64,000 nt of DNA from Pseudomonas fluorescens. GTDB lineage: Bacteria > Pseudomonadota > Gammaproteobacteria > Pseudomonadales > Pseudomonadaceae. Under the pieces are notes generated by a model, which saw only the letters and a list, made by a program, of their open reading frames with translations, did not search any database and was not told the origin of the DNA. The stretch covers positions 2,379,826-2,443,825 of the forward strand of contig NZ_OZ024668.1 of the NCBI RefSeq assembly GCF_902497775.2, written 5' to 3'. This document shows positions 1 through 8,424 of the stretch, piece by piece; the stretch's first letter is position 1, and every line of letters starts with the position of its first letter. Made by a program: the position numbers and the translations under genes.

Positions 1-2
1 AG

Positions 3-212
3 ATCAGCGCCGACACCATCGAAGAAGACACCCCGCGCGGCAAGGAGTCCTATTACCAGGTGTTGATCAAGACCGATGGCAGCCAGCTGAAGAAGGGCGA
101 CGAAGTGCTGCCGATCATTCCCGGCATGGTGGCCGAGGTGGATATCCTCAGTGGCAAGCGCACGGTGCTCAACTACCTGATCCGGCCGCTGGTCAAGGCA
201 CGGTTGTACTAG
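3..212 (+). CDS. C-terminal end of a HlyD-family type I secretion adaptor (LapC-like), partial
   Basis: Only the last 69 codons are inside the window; the frame is open from the left edge to a TAG stop. The translation has the beta-rich tail of periplasmic adaptor proteins of type I secretion systems, including a run of the form VLPIIPGMVAEVDILSGKR followed by the LIRPLVKARLY ending that is usual in this family. In Pseudomonas such adaptors work with an inner-membrane ABC transporter and a TolC-like porin to export giant adhesins such as LapA. The LapC assignment rests on this short tail and the presumed genus, so the family is fairly sure and the exact substrate is inference. No other lap gene is visible here. 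Confidence 0.75.
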   Translation: MSADTIEEDTPRGKESYYQVLIKTDGSQLKKGDEVLPIIPGMVAEVDILSGKRTVLNYLIRPLVKARLY

Positions 213-250
213 CGACCGCTTCACGCTCGATCGCCGGCCTTGCCGGCGAC

Positions 251-278
251 GGGCTGCAAAGCAGCCCCCAGTTTTTTA
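251..278 (+). terminator. Rho-independent terminator after the secretion adaptor gene
   Basis: A 7-bp perfect stem (GGGCTGC / GCAGCCC) with an AAA loop is followed a few bases later by a run of six T. A second GC-rich palindrome (TCGCCGGCCTTGCCGGCGA, about 231-249) lies just before it. The position, about 40 nt after the adaptor stop and before the next operon, fits a factor-independent terminator. Confidence 0.75.
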
Positions 279-388
279 CTCTCTAGCAACTACAAAAATC
301 ATAATTTCGCGTTTCCCCGCGCGCTCCCAGAATGCGACCTACACCCTCCCACGGCCACCCGCGTGGGACAACTCAGTAGGGCGCAGAC

Positions 389-1705
389 ATGACAACCCAT
401 AAAACCAAAATCGATACGCTTGTAGTGGGCGCCGGGCAAGCCGGCGTCGCCATGAGTGAACACCTGAGCCGCCTGGGCGTGCCGCACCTGGTGCTGGAGC
501 GCAACCGTATCGCCGAAGCCTGGCGCACCGGCCGCTGGGATTCGCTGGTCGCCAACGGCCCGGCCTGGCACGACCGCTTCCCGGGCCTGGAATTCGAGGG
601 CCTGGACGCGGACGCCTTCGCCGCCAAGGAGCAGGTTGCCGACTACTTCGAAGCCTACGCGCGAAAATTCAACGCACCGATCCGCACCGGCGTCGACGTC
701 ACCCAGGTCGTGCGCAACAGCGATCGCCCAGGCTTCACCGTGCACACCAGCGACGGGGTGATCGAGGCCCAGCAGGTGGTGGTCGCCACGGGCCCGTTCC
801 AACGCCCGGTGATCCCGCCGATTGCCCCGCAGGCCTCGAACGTGCTGCAGATACACTCGGCCGCCTACCGCAACCCGCAGCAGTTGCCTGAAGGCGCGGT
901 GCTGGTGGTCGGCGCCGGCTCGTCGGGCGTGCAGATCGCCGATGAGCTGCAGCGTGCCGGCAAGCAGGTGTACCTCTCGGTCGGCGCCCACGACCGGCCA
1001 CCACGGGCCTATCGCAACCGTGATTTTTGCTGGTGGCTGGGCGTGCTCGGCGAGTGGGATGCCGAGACCATGCAGCCAGGCAAGGAACACGTGACCATCG
1101 CCGTCAGCGGCGCGCGCGGCGGCCACACCGTCGATTTTCGCCGGCTGGCCCAGCAGGGCATGACCCTGGTCGGCCTGACCAAGGGCTTTGACAACGGCGT
1201 GGTCAGCTTTGAAGCCAACCTGGCCGAGAACATCGCCCGCGGCGACGAAAACTACCTGGCGCTGCTCGATGCCGCCGACGCCTACATTGCCCGCAATGGC
1301 CTGGACCTGCCGCAAGAGCCGCAAGCGCGGGAGATCCTGCCCGACCCGCTGTGCCTGACCCAGCCGCTGCTGGAACTCGACCTGGCCAAGGCCGGGGTCA
1401 GCACCATCATCTGGGCCACCGGCTATTCGGTGGACTACAGCTGGCTGCAGGTCGATGCCTTCAAAGACAACGGCAAGCCCAAGCACCAGCGCGGCGTGTC
1501 CAGCGAGCCGGGGGTCTACTTCGTCGGCCTGCCATGGCTGTCGCGGCGCGGCTCGGCGTTTATCTGGGGCGTGTGGCACGACGCCAAGCACATTGCCGAT
1601 CACATCGTTAAACAGCGTACCTACTTCAACTATCGCGACGCTTCGCAGCGCCAAGCCGAACAGCAAGCGTCCAGCCAGCCAGTCAGCCTCATGGGAGCCC
1701 GTTGA
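389..1705 (+). CDS. FAD/NAD(P)-dependent monooxygenase, CzcO/FMO-like
   Basis: A 438-residue flavoprotein. The N-terminus carries an FAD-binding GxGxxG (Gly14, Gly16, Gly19), a second dinucleotide motif VGAGSSG lies at about 174-180 for NADPH, and an ATGY motif at about 344-347 marks the flavin monooxygenase/CzcO group. The classical FMO/Baeyer-Villiger fingerprint is only weakly present near residue 155. Family members hydroxylate amines or insert oxygen into ketones. The ATG at 389 follows an AGGGCG ribosome site. It is the first gene of an operon with Rid, DUF1028, M20 deacylase, aldehyde dehydrogenase and aminotransferase genes, so oxidative attack on a nitrogenous substrate is a reasonable but unproven role. 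The next gene starts on its last base. Confidence 0.8.
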   Translation: MTTHKTKIDTLVVGAGQAGVAMSEHLSRLGVPHLVLERNRIAEAWRTGRWDSLVANGPAWHDRFPGLEFEGLDADAFAAKEQVADYFEAYARKFNAPIRTGVDVTQVVRNSDRPGFTVHTSDGVIEAQQVVVATGPFQRPVIPPIAPQASNVLQIHSAAYRNPQQLPEGAVLVVGAGSSGVQIADELQRAGKQVYLSVGAHDRPPRAYRNRDFCWWLGVLGEWDAETMQPGKEHVTIAVSGARGGHTVDFRRLAQQGMTLVGLTKGFDNGVVSFEANLAENIARGDENYLALLDAADAYIARNGLDLPQEPQAREILPDPLCLTQPLLELDLAKAGVSTIIWATGYSVDYSWLQVDAFKDNGKPKHQRGVSSEPGVYFVGLPWLSRRGSAFIWGVWHDAKHIADHIVKQRTYFNYRDASQRQAEQQASSQPVSLMGAR

Positions 1706-2115
1706 TGCCTACTCATACCCGTATTCGCATGTTCAACACCAAAGACACCTACCCGAACCAGACCCTGGACAACGACCTGTGCCAGGCCGTGCGTGCCGGC
1801 AACACCGTGTATGTACGCGGCCAGGTGGGCACCGATTTCAATGGCCAACTGGTTGGCCTGGGTGATCCGCGGGCGCAAGCCGAGCAGGCCATGCGCAACG
1901 TCAAGCAACTGCTGGGGGAGGCCGGCAGCGACCTCAGCCACATCGTCAAGACCACCACCTACCTGATCGACCCGCGCTACCGCGAGCCGGTGTACCAGGA
2001 AGTCGGCAAGTGGCTCAAGGGCGTGTTCCCGATCTCCACGGGCCTGGTGGTCAGCGCCCTCGGCCAGCCGCAGTGGCTGATGGAAATCGACGTGATCGCG
2101 GTCATCCCCGAATAA
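1705..2115 (+). CDS. Rid (YjgF/YER057c/UK114) family protein lacking the canonical arginine
   Basis: A 136-residue protein with the Rid fold signature (an early VYVRGQVGTD strand, a long helix AQAEQAMRNVKQLLGEAG, then KTTTYLIDPRY). RidA proteins hydrolyse reactive enamine/imine intermediates. Archetypal RidA has PARS with a catalytic arginine near the C-terminal strand; here the equivalent stretch reads PISTGLVVSAL, so this is one of the other Rid subgroups and may not be an enamine deaminase. Translation is probably coupled to the monooxygenase (TGATG overlap). ATG at 1705 is preferred; a later ATG at 1729 is possible. Its place beside a monooxygenase and an aminotransferase suggests removal or hydrolysis of an unstable imine product. 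Confidence 0.88.
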   Translation: MPTHTRIRMFNTKDTYPNQTLDNDLCQAVRAGNTVYVRGQVGTDFNGQLVGLGDPRAQAEQAMRNVKQLLGEAGSDLSHIVKTTTYLIDPRYREPVYQEVGKWLKGVFPISTGLVVSALGQPQWLMEIDVIAVIPE

Positions 2116-2125
2116 GGAGCCTGCC

Positions 2126-2800
2126 ATGACCTTCTCCATCGTTGGGCGCTGCGCCGAAACCGGCCAGCTGGGCATTGCCATCAGTTCCTCGAGCATCGCC
2201 GTCGGCGCCCGCTGCCCGTGGTTGCGCACCGGTGTGGGAGCGGTGTCGAGCCAGAACATCACCTTGCCGACCCTCGGCCCGCAGATCCTCGACGGCCTGG
2301 ACGAAGGCCTGGCGCCGCACCAGGCGCTGGACCGCGCCTTGACCCGCAACGGCTACAGCCAGTATCGCCAGGTGGCGGTGGTCGATGCCCAGGGCCGTAC
2401 CGCGCTGTTCAGCGGCAACCATGCGCTGGGCATCAACAACGCCGTGGCCGGTGAGCAATGCGTGGCCGCCGGTAACCTGCTGGCCAACAGCGCGGTGATC
2501 GAGCGCATGGTCGAGGCCTTCGAGAAGAGCGAAGGCTGCCTGGCCGCGCGCTTGCTGAGCGCCCTGCAGGCGGGTCAGGACGCCGGTGGCGAAGCCGGGG
2601 CGGTGCACTCGGCGGCGCTGTCGGTGGTCGGCGAGCTGGTCTGGCCGATCGTTGACCTGCGCGTGGACTGGGCCGACGAGAACCCCATTGGCGAACTGGG
2701 CAAACTGTGGAACGCCTATGAACCCCAGTTGCAGGATTACCTGACCCGCGCTCTCAACCCGACCCTGGCGCCGAGCTATGGAGTGCCGGGCGATGAGTGA
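2126..2800 (+). CDS. DUF1028 domain protein (putative Ntn-hydrolase-like)
   Basis: A 224-residue soluble protein that matches the DUF1028 family from end to end: it begins TFSIVGRCAETGQLGIAISS, has the SQNITLPTLGPQ segment near residue 45 and the GNHALGINN segment near residue 95. DUF1028 proteins are thought to adopt an Ntn-hydrolase-like fold, and they recur beside M20 peptidases and Rid proteins in amino-compound catabolic operons; their reaction is not established. A good ribosome site (AAGGAG) precedes the ATG. Its end overlaps the start of the downstream M20 gene by 8 bp, implying co-translation. I infer a hydrolytic or accessory step on an N-acyl or ureido intermediate, without direct evidence. 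Confidence 0.85.
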   Translation: MTFSIVGRCAETGQLGIAISSSSIAVGARCPWLRTGVGAVSSQNITLPTLGPQILDGLDEGLAPHQALDRALTRNGYSQYRQVAVVDAQGRTALFSGNHALGINNAVAGEQCVAAGNLLANSAVIERMVEAFEKSEGCLAARLLSALQAGQDAGGEAGAVHSAALSVVGELVWPIVDLRVDWADENPIGELGKLWNAYEPQLQDYLTRALNPTLAPSYGVPGDE

Positions 2801-3956
2801 GCTGCGCAGCCGTGCACTGCTGGCCAGGCTGATTGGCTTTGCCACGGTCAGCCGCGACTCGAACCTGGCCCTGATCTTGTTCGTCCGCGACTACCTGCAC
2901 GACCTGGGCGTGAGCTGCGAGCTGATCTACAACCGCGAGCGGACCAAGGCCAACCTGCTGGCCAGCATCGGCCCGGCGGTGGCCGGCGGCGTGGTGCTGT
3001 CGGGTCATACCGACGTGGTGCCGGTCGACGGTCAGCCGTGGACGCTGGAGCCGTTCAGCCTCACCGAGCGCGACGGCAAATTGTACGGCCGTGGCGCCGC
3101 CGACATGAAAGGCTACCTGGCCTCGGTGCTGGCGGCGGTGCCGGTGTTCCTCGCAAGCCCCCTGCGCAAGCCGGTGCACCTGGCGTTCTCTTATGACGAG
3201 GAGGTCGGTTGCCTGGGCGTGCGCAGCCTGCTGGAAGTGCTGCCCCAGCGCATCCCGCAACCGGCCTTGTGCCTGATTGGCGAACCCACCGAGCTCAAGC
3301 CGGTGCTCGGCCACAAGGGCAAGCTGGCCATGCGTTGCCATGTCCACGGCGCGCCGTGTCATTCGGCCTATGCGCCTTATGGCGTCAATGCCATCGAACA
3401 GGCGGCGCGGTTGATCGGCCGCCTGGGCGAAATCGGCCAGCGCCTGGCAGCGCCGGAGCATCACGATGCGCGTTTTGACCCGGCGTTTTCCACCGTGCAA
3501 GTCGGGGTGGTCCACGGCGGCACGGCGCTGAACATCGTCCCGGCCGATTGCCGTTTTGACTTCGAAGTGCGCGCTTTGCCGGCCTTCGCGCCGCAAACGG
3601 TGGTGGACGAGCTGCAAAGCTACGCGGAGCAAACGCTGTTGCCGGCCATGCAAGCAGTCAAGGCCGACACGGCGATTCGCTTCGAAGCGATTTCCGCCTA
3701 TCCGGGCCTGGCCACTGCGCCTGAAAGCGCAGCGGCGCAACTGGTCGCGCAGCTGTGCGGCAGCGACGCCTTCAGCACCGTGGCCTTTGGCACCGAAGGC
3801 GGCCTGTTCGACCAGGCCGGGATCCCGGCGGTGGTGTGCGGGCCGGGCAGCATGGACCAGGGCCACAAGCCGGATGAATTTGTCAGCGTCGAGCAGATGG
3901 CGGCCTGTGACCGTCTGATGGATCGCCTGGCCGAGTACCTCTCCAACAACCGATAA
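2793..3956 (+). CDS. argE: Acetylornithine deacetylase-like M20 metallohydrolase (ArgE family)
   Basis: A 387-residue M20A metallohydrolase of usual ArgE length. Metal and catalytic residues are visible: His72 and Asp74 in GHTDVVPVDG, Asp104 in ADMKG, and the Glu136-Glu137 pair in YDEEVG. The middle holds the dimerisation domain (HSAYAPYGVNAIE). ArgE removes the acetyl group from N-acetylornithine, but in this catabolic operon the protein more likely deacylates an N-acyl amino compound, so the symbol describes family rather than proven role. ATG 2793 is chosen because it overlaps the end of the DUF1028 gene (8 bp) and matches family N-termini; an in-frame ATG at 2778 would add five residues. 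The aldehyde dehydrogenase gene follows 16 bp downstream. Confidence 0.85.
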   Translation: MSELRSRALLARLIGFATVSRDSNLALILFVRDYLHDLGVSCELIYNRERTKANLLASIGPAVAGGVVLSGHTDVVPVDGQPWTLEPFSLTERDGKLYGRGAADMKGYLASVLAAVPVFLASPLRKPVHLAFSYDEEVGCLGVRSLLEVLPQRIPQPALCLIGEPTELKPVLGHKGKLAMRCHVHGAPCHSAYAPYGVNAIEQAARLIGRLGEIGQRLAAPEHHDARFDPAFSTVQVGVVHGGTALNIVPADCRFDFEVRALPAFAPQTVVDELQSYAEQTLLPAMQAVKADTAIRFEAISAYPGLATAPESAAAQLVAQLCGSDAFSTVAFGTEGGLFDQAGIPAVVCGPGSMDQGHKPDEFVSVEQMAACDRLMDRLAEYLSNNR

Positions 3957-3972
3957 CAACAAGGAGTCTGCG

Positions 3973-5466
3973 GTGAACGATTTCAACCAGTGGAGCACCC
4001 TGGCGCAACAGCAGCGCCTGATCGACAGCGCGTTTATCGAAGGCGAGGCCTGTCAGGCCGCCAGCGGTGCGCGATTCGCGGTAATCAACCCGGCCACCGG
4101 CAAGCCGCTGGCCGAGGTTGCCGCGTGCGGCCAGGCCGAGGTGGACCAGGCGGTACGCAGCGCCCGCCACGCCTTCGAACAAGGCCCCTGGGCAAAAATG
4201 GCGCCCGGCGAGCGTAAAGCGGTGTTGCTGCGCCTTGCCCAACTGATGCGAGAACACCGCGCCGAACTAGCCTTGCTCGACTCGCTGAGCATGGGCAAGC
4301 CGGTGATGGATGCCTGGAACATCGACGTACCGGGCGCGGCCCATGTGTTCGCCTGGTACGGCGAAAGCCTCGACAAGCTCTACGACCAGGTGGCGCCCAC
4401 CGCCAGCAACGTCCTGGCCACCATTAGCCGCGTGCCGCTGGGGGTGATCGGTGCGGTCGTGCCATGGAACTTCCCGCTTGACATGGCCGCCTGGAAGCTG
4501 GCGCCGGCCTTGGCTGCCGGTAACAGCGTGGTGCTCAAGCCGGCCGAACAGTCGCCCTTTTCGGCGCTGCGCCTGGCGGAGCTGGCCATCGAAGCCGGGC
4601 TGCCCAAAGGCGTACTCAACGTCGTCCCGGGCCTGGGCGAGGAGGCCGGTCGCGCCCTGGGCCTGCACATGGACGTCGATGCCCTGGTGTTTACCGGCTC
4701 CACCGAAGTCGGCAAGTACTTCATGCAGTACGCCGCGCAGTCGAACCTCAAGCAAGTGTGGCTTGAGTGCGGCGGCAAGAGCCCGAACCTGGTGTTCGCC
4801 GATTGCCAGGACCTGGACCTGGCGGCCGAGAAGGCGGCGTTCGGCATCTTCTTCAACCAGGGCGAAGTCTGCTCGGCCAACGCGCGCTTGCTGGTGCAGC
4901 GTTCGATTGCCGATGAGTTCATCGAGCGCCTGATCGACAAGGCGCGCCAGTGGCAGCCGGGCAACCCGCTGAACCCGGCGAGCCGGGCCGGGGCCATCGT
5001 CGACAGCCGCCAGGCGCAGCGGATCATGCACTACATCGAGCAGGCCCAGGCCGAAGGCGCGCGATTGGTCTGTGGCGGGCGGCAGTTGAGCTTTGATGGT
5101 TCGAGCAACTTCATCGAACCGACGATTTTCACCGGCGTTACGGCCGAGATGACCCTGGCCCGCGAAGAGGTGTTCGGCCCGGTGCTGGCGGTCAGCGTGT
5201 TCGACGACGAAGACCAGGCAGTGGCCCTGGCCAACGATCACATCTATGGCCTGGCGGCGTCGCTGTGGACTGACGACCTCAACCGCGCCCACCGCGTTGC
5301 GCGGCGGCTGAATGCCGGCACGGTGTCGGTCAATACCGTCGATGCCCTGGACGTCAGCGTGCCCTTTGGCGGCGGCAAGCAGTCGGGTTTTGGCCGCGAC
5401 CTGTCGCTGCATTCGTTCGACAAGTACACGCAGCTGAAAACGACCTGGATCCAGCTGCGTGGCTGA
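3973..5466 (+). CDS. NAD(P)-dependent aldehyde dehydrogenase, PuuC/KauB-like
   Basis: A 497-residue aldehyde dehydrogenase with all catalytic elements: Asn in PWNFP near 166, the TGSTEVG cofactor loop near 242-248, Glu265 in LECGG and the nucleophile Cys300 in NQGEVCSANARL. Sequence style and length resemble gamma-glutamyl-gamma-aminobutyraldehyde dehydrogenase (PuuC), which oxidises amino aldehydes made from polyamines. The start is GTG with a strong AAGGAG site. It probably oxidises the aldehyde made by the omega-aminotransferase three genes away. The exact substrate cannot be read from sequence. Confidence 0.88.
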   Translation: MNDFNQWSTLAQQQRLIDSAFIEGEACQAASGARFAVINPATGKPLAEVAACGQAEVDQAVRSARHAFEQGPWAKMAPGERKAVLLRLAQLMREHRAELALLDSLSMGKPVMDAWNIDVPGAAHVFAWYGESLDKLYDQVAPTASNVLATISRVPLGVIGAVVPWNFPLDMAAWKLAPALAAGNSVVLKPAEQSPFSALRLAELAIEAGLPKGVLNVVPGLGEEAGRALGLHMDVDALVFTGSTEVGKYFMQYAAQSNLKQVWLECGGKSPNLVFADCQDLDLAAEKAAFGIFFNQGEVCSANARLLVQRSIADEFIERLIDKARQWQPGNPLNPASRAGAIVDSRQAQRIMHYIEQAQAEGARLVCGGRQLSFDGSSNFIEPTIFTGVTAEMTLAREEVFGPVLAVSVFDDEDQAVALANDHIYGLAASLWTDDLNRAHRVARRLNAGTVSVNTVDALDVSVPFGGGKQSGFGRDLSLHSFDKYTQLKTTWIQLRG

Positions 5467-5471
5467 GGGCC

Positions 5472-5502
5472 TGTGGGAGCGGGCTTGACCCGCGATGAAG
5501 CC
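5472..5502. repeat. REP-like palindromic element
   Basis: The sequence TGTGGGAGCGGGCTTGACCC followed by GCGATGAAG is a typical Pseudomonas REP core (GCGGGCTTG / CGCGATG). It lies in the 86-bp gap between the aldehyde dehydrogenase and permease genes. Related elements occur at 9469-9532, 19566-19607 and 44432-44469. It may stabilise or partly terminate the upstream message. Confidence 0.65.
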
Positions 5503-5552
5503 AGTACAGGCAACCAAACTGTTCTTCCAATAAAAACAACTCGGAGCAACCG

Positions 5553-6992
5553 ATGAACAGCAATTCAAGCGTGCAAACCGGCGCCCTGGCGCCGCCTGCA
5601 AGTCGCAAGAAACTCGGCCTCACCGCGCTGTTGGCAGTGGCCATCGGCCTGGTGGTCTCCCAGGGCGTCATGGTGCTGATGCTGCAGGGCGTCGGCATCG
5701 CCGGCCTGGGCTTCATCGTGCCGCTGGGCCTGGCTTACCTGCTGGCCCTGAGTTACGCCTGTTCGTTTTCCGAACTGGCCCTGATGATCCCCCGCGCTGG
5801 CAGCCTGAGCAGTTACACCGAAGTCGCCATCGGCCAGTTCCCGGCGATCCTGGCGACCTTTTCCGGCTACATCGTGGTGGCGATGTTCGCCCTGTCGGCC
5901 GAGCTGTTGCTGATGGAGTTCATCATCGACAAGGTCTACCCGCACTCCATGCCGCCCTTGACCGTGGCTTTGGGGGTACTGGCGCTGTTCACCGTGCTCA
6001 ACCTGTTCAACATCGACATCTTCGCCCGCCTGCAAACGGTACTGGCGGTGGTGATGACCGTGGTGTTGCTGGTGATGGGCCTGAGCGCGATGAACAGCGA
6101 TATCGTCGCGCCCAACCCGGCGCTGTTCGACAGCGCCCACTGGAACCCGCTGGGCCTGGGGGTGATCGCCCTGACGGCAATGGCAGTGTGGGGCTTTGTC
6201 GGCGCCGAGTTCGTCTGCCCGCTGGTAGAAGAAACCCGCCGCCCGGAGCGCAACATCCCGGGGTCGATGATGCTCGGCCTGACCATCATCTTCGTGATCA
6301 TCAGCCTGTATGGCCTGGGCGCCTTGCTCACCGTGCCACAGGCGGAACTGGCCAGCAACGGCCTGCCGCATTACCTGTTCGCCACCACGGTGTTCGGTGA
6401 GGCCGGCAAGGTGTTTTTGGTCACCGCCGCAATCACCGCCACCTGCAGCACCCTCAACAGTTCGCTGGCGGCGATCCCGCGCATGCTCTTCGGCATGGCC
6501 CGCAACGGCCAGGCTTTCGGTGTGTTCAAGCGCCAGGGCAAGCGCAGCGGCGCGCCGTGGGTGGCGGTGCTGTTCATCTCTGCGGTCACCGGCTTGCCGT
6601 TGCTGCTGATGCACGACCATGCCGATGCCATCAACCAGTTGCTGCTGTCGGCCGCCCTGGCCTGGCTGCTGGCCTACATCATCACCCACATCAACGTCAT
6701 TGCCCTGCGCCGGCGCTACCCGCAGGTGGCGCGGCCGTTCCGTACGCCGTTCTACCCGTTGCCGCAGCTGTTCGGCATCGCCGGCATGCTGTTTGCGATC
6801 TGGAACGTCTCGCCGAGCCCGGACATGACCTTCTCGATTTTTGCCTACGCAGGCCTGGTGCTGCTGATCGTCTCGATCATCGCCGTGCTGTGGATCAAGG
6901 GCGTGATGGGCAAGCCACTGTTCAAGCCCGAGCCGCTGCACAGCGTGCTGGGCACTCAAACCGATAACAACCCGCAAGGAGACTCACAATGA
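5553..6992 (+). CDS. APC-superfamily amino acid/polyamine permease
   Basis: A 479-residue, strongly hydrophobic protein with about 12 predicted membrane segments from residue 20 to about 450 and short polar ends. The N-terminal segment (KKLGLTALLAVAIGLVVSQG) and the conserved EE-R-PERNIPGSM loop near residue 228 are typical of APC amino-acid/polyamine permeases such as PuuP. It probably imports the compound degraded by this operon across the inner membrane by cation symport. The ATG follows a CGGAGC site. Its last four bases overlap the aminotransferase start (ATGA), so the two are translationally coupled. Substrate is inferred from neighbours only. Confidence 0.85.
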   Translation: MNSNSSVQTGALAPPASRKKLGLTALLAVAIGLVVSQGVMVLMLQGVGIAGLGFIVPLGLAYLLALSYACSFSELALMIPRAGSLSSYTEVAIGQFPAILATFSGYIVVAMFALSAELLLMEFIIDKVYPHSMPPLTVALGVLALFTVLNLFNIDIFARLQTVLAVVMTVVLLVMGLSAMNSDIVAPNPALFDSAHWNPLGLGVIALTAMAVWGFVGAEFVCPLVEETRRPERNIPGSMMLGLTIIFVIISLYGLGALLTVPQAELASNGLPHYLFATTVFGEAGKVFLVTAAITATCSTLNSSLAAIPRMLFGMARNGQAFGVFKRQGKRSGAPWVAVLFISAVTGLPLLLMHDHADAINQLLLSAALAWLLAYIITHINVIALRRRYPQVARPFRTPFYPLPQLFGIAGMLFAIWNVSPSPDMTFSIFAYAGLVLLIVSIIAVLWIKGVMGKPLFKPEPLHSVLGTQTDNNPQGDSQ

Positions 6993-8371
6993 CCGCTCAC
7001 GTGAAACCAGCCCGTAGCACCGGCGATTACCAGGCAGCGGATGCCGCGCACCACATTCATGCATTTCTCGACCAGAAGGCGCTGAACGCCGAAGGGCCGC
7101 GGGTGATCGTGCGTGGCGAAGGGCTGGCCTTGTGGGACAACGACGGCAAGCGTTACCTGGACGGCATGTCGGGGCTGTGGTGCACCAACCTCGGCTATGG
7201 CCGCAAGGACCTGGCCGCAGCGGCCAGCCAACAGCTTGAGCAACTGCCGTACTACAACATGTTCTTCCACACCACCCACCCGGCGGTGGTCGAGTTGTCG
7301 GAGCTGCTGTTCAGCCTGTTGCCTGCGCACTACAGCCATGCGATCTACACCAACTCCGGCTCCGAAGCCAACGAGGTGCTGATCCGGACCGTGCGCCGCT
7401 ACTGGCAGATCCTCGGCAAGCCACAGAAGAAAATCATGATTGGCCGCTGGAACGGCTACCACGGCTCGACCCTGGGCGCCACGGCGCTGGGCGGGATGAA
7501 GTTCATGCATGACATGGGCGGGGTGATCCCCGATGTCGCGCACATTGACGAGCCGTACTGGTTTGCCCACGAAGGCGACCTGACCCCGGCCGAATTCGGC
7601 CTGCGCGCGGCGCGTCAGCTGGAAGAGAAGATCCTCGAACTGGGCGCCGAGAACGTCGCCGCCTTTGTCGCCGAACCGTTCCAGGGCGCCGGCGGCATGA
7701 TCTTCCCGCCAGAAAGCTACTGGCCGCAAATCCAGCGCATCTGCCGTCAGTACGACGTGCTGCTGTGCGCCGATGAGGTCATCGGCGGCTTTGGCCGTAC
7801 CGGCGAATGGTTCGCCCACCAGCACTTCGGTTTCGAGCCCGATACCCTGTCGATCGCCAAGGGCCTGACCAGCGGCTACATCCCCATGGGCGGCCTGATC
7901 CTGTCCAAACGCATGGCCCAGGTGCTGGTGGAGCAGGGCGGGGTGTTCGCCCACGGCCTGACCTATTCCGGCCACCCGGTGGCGGCAGCGGTGGCGATTG
8001 CCAACCTCAAGGCCCTGCGCGACGAAGGCATCGTCAACCGCGTCAAGCACGAGACTGGCCCGTACCTGCAGCGCTGCCTGCGCGAAGTGTTCGGCAAGCA
8101 CCCGCTGATAGGCGAAGTGCAGGGCGCAGGCTTGGTCGCGGCCTTGCAGTTTGCCGAAGACAAGGCCAGCCGCAAGCGCTTTGCCAACGAAAACGACATG
8201 GCCTGGCGTTGCCGCACCCTCGGTTTTGAAGAGGGCCTGATCATCCGCTCGACCCTGGGCCGGATGATCATGGCCCCGGCGCTGGTGGCCAGCCACGCCG
8301 ACATCGACGAACTGGTCGACAAGACCCGTACCGCTGTAGACCGTACCGCCCGCGAATTCGGTCGCCTGTAA
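6989..8371 (+). CDS. Class III omega-aminotransferase (SpuC-like)
   Basis: A 460-residue PLP-dependent class III aminotransferase. The catalytic lysine is Lys291 in SIAKGLTSGYIPMG, Asp262 in CADEVIGGFGRTG binds the pyridine nitrogen, and TNSGSEANE near 121-129 holds the phosphate. It is closest in appearance to SpuC/polyamine:pyruvate aminotransferases, which turn a terminal amine into an aldehyde with pyruvate as acceptor. The aldehyde dehydrogenase two genes upstream is the natural partner. The start overlaps the permease stop. Substrate could be a diamine, a polyamine derivative or a beta-amino acid. Confidence 0.88.
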   Translation: MTAHVKPARSTGDYQAADAAHHIHAFLDQKALNAEGPRVIVRGEGLALWDNDGKRYLDGMSGLWCTNLGYGRKDLAAAASQQLEQLPYYNMFFHTTHPAVVELSELLFSLLPAHYSHAIYTNSGSEANEVLIRTVRRYWQILGKPQKKIMIGRWNGYHGSTLGATALGGMKFMHDMGGVIPDVAHIDEPYWFAHEGDLTPAEFGLRAARQLEEKILELGAENVAAFVAEPFQGAGGMIFPPESYWPQIQRICRQYDVLLCADEVIGGFGRTGEWFAHQHFGFEPDTLSIAKGLTSGYIPMGGLILSKRMAQVLVEQGGVFAHGLTYSGHPVAAAVAIANLKALRDEGIVNRVKHETGPYLQRCLREVFGKHPLIGEVQGAGLVAALQFAEDKASRKRFANENDMAWRCRTLGFEEGLIIRSTLGRMIMAPALVASHADIDELVDKTRTAVDRTAREFGRL

Positions 8372-8380
8372 GCCCAAAGC

Positions 8381-8406
8381 GGCCGGCGCGCGCGGGCGTG
8401 CCGGCC
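8381..8406 (+). other. Intercistronic hairpin before the binding-protein gene
   Basis: An inverted repeat GGCCGGC / GCCGGCC flanks a GC-rich loop in the 53-bp gap between the aminotransferase and the binding protein. There is no T-tract, so it is more likely an mRNA-stability or partial-termination element than a terminator. A similar hairpin precedes the MFS gene at 28759-28786. Confidence 0.5.
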
Positions 8407-8424
8407 TATTAGAGGAACCGCTTC

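Noticed and set aside
299-1666. A 455-codon open frame on the minus strand opposite the monooxygenase
   Set aside because: It mirrors the codon-position bias of the plus-strand gene, has no family likeness, and would leave the well-supported flavoprotein unexplained.
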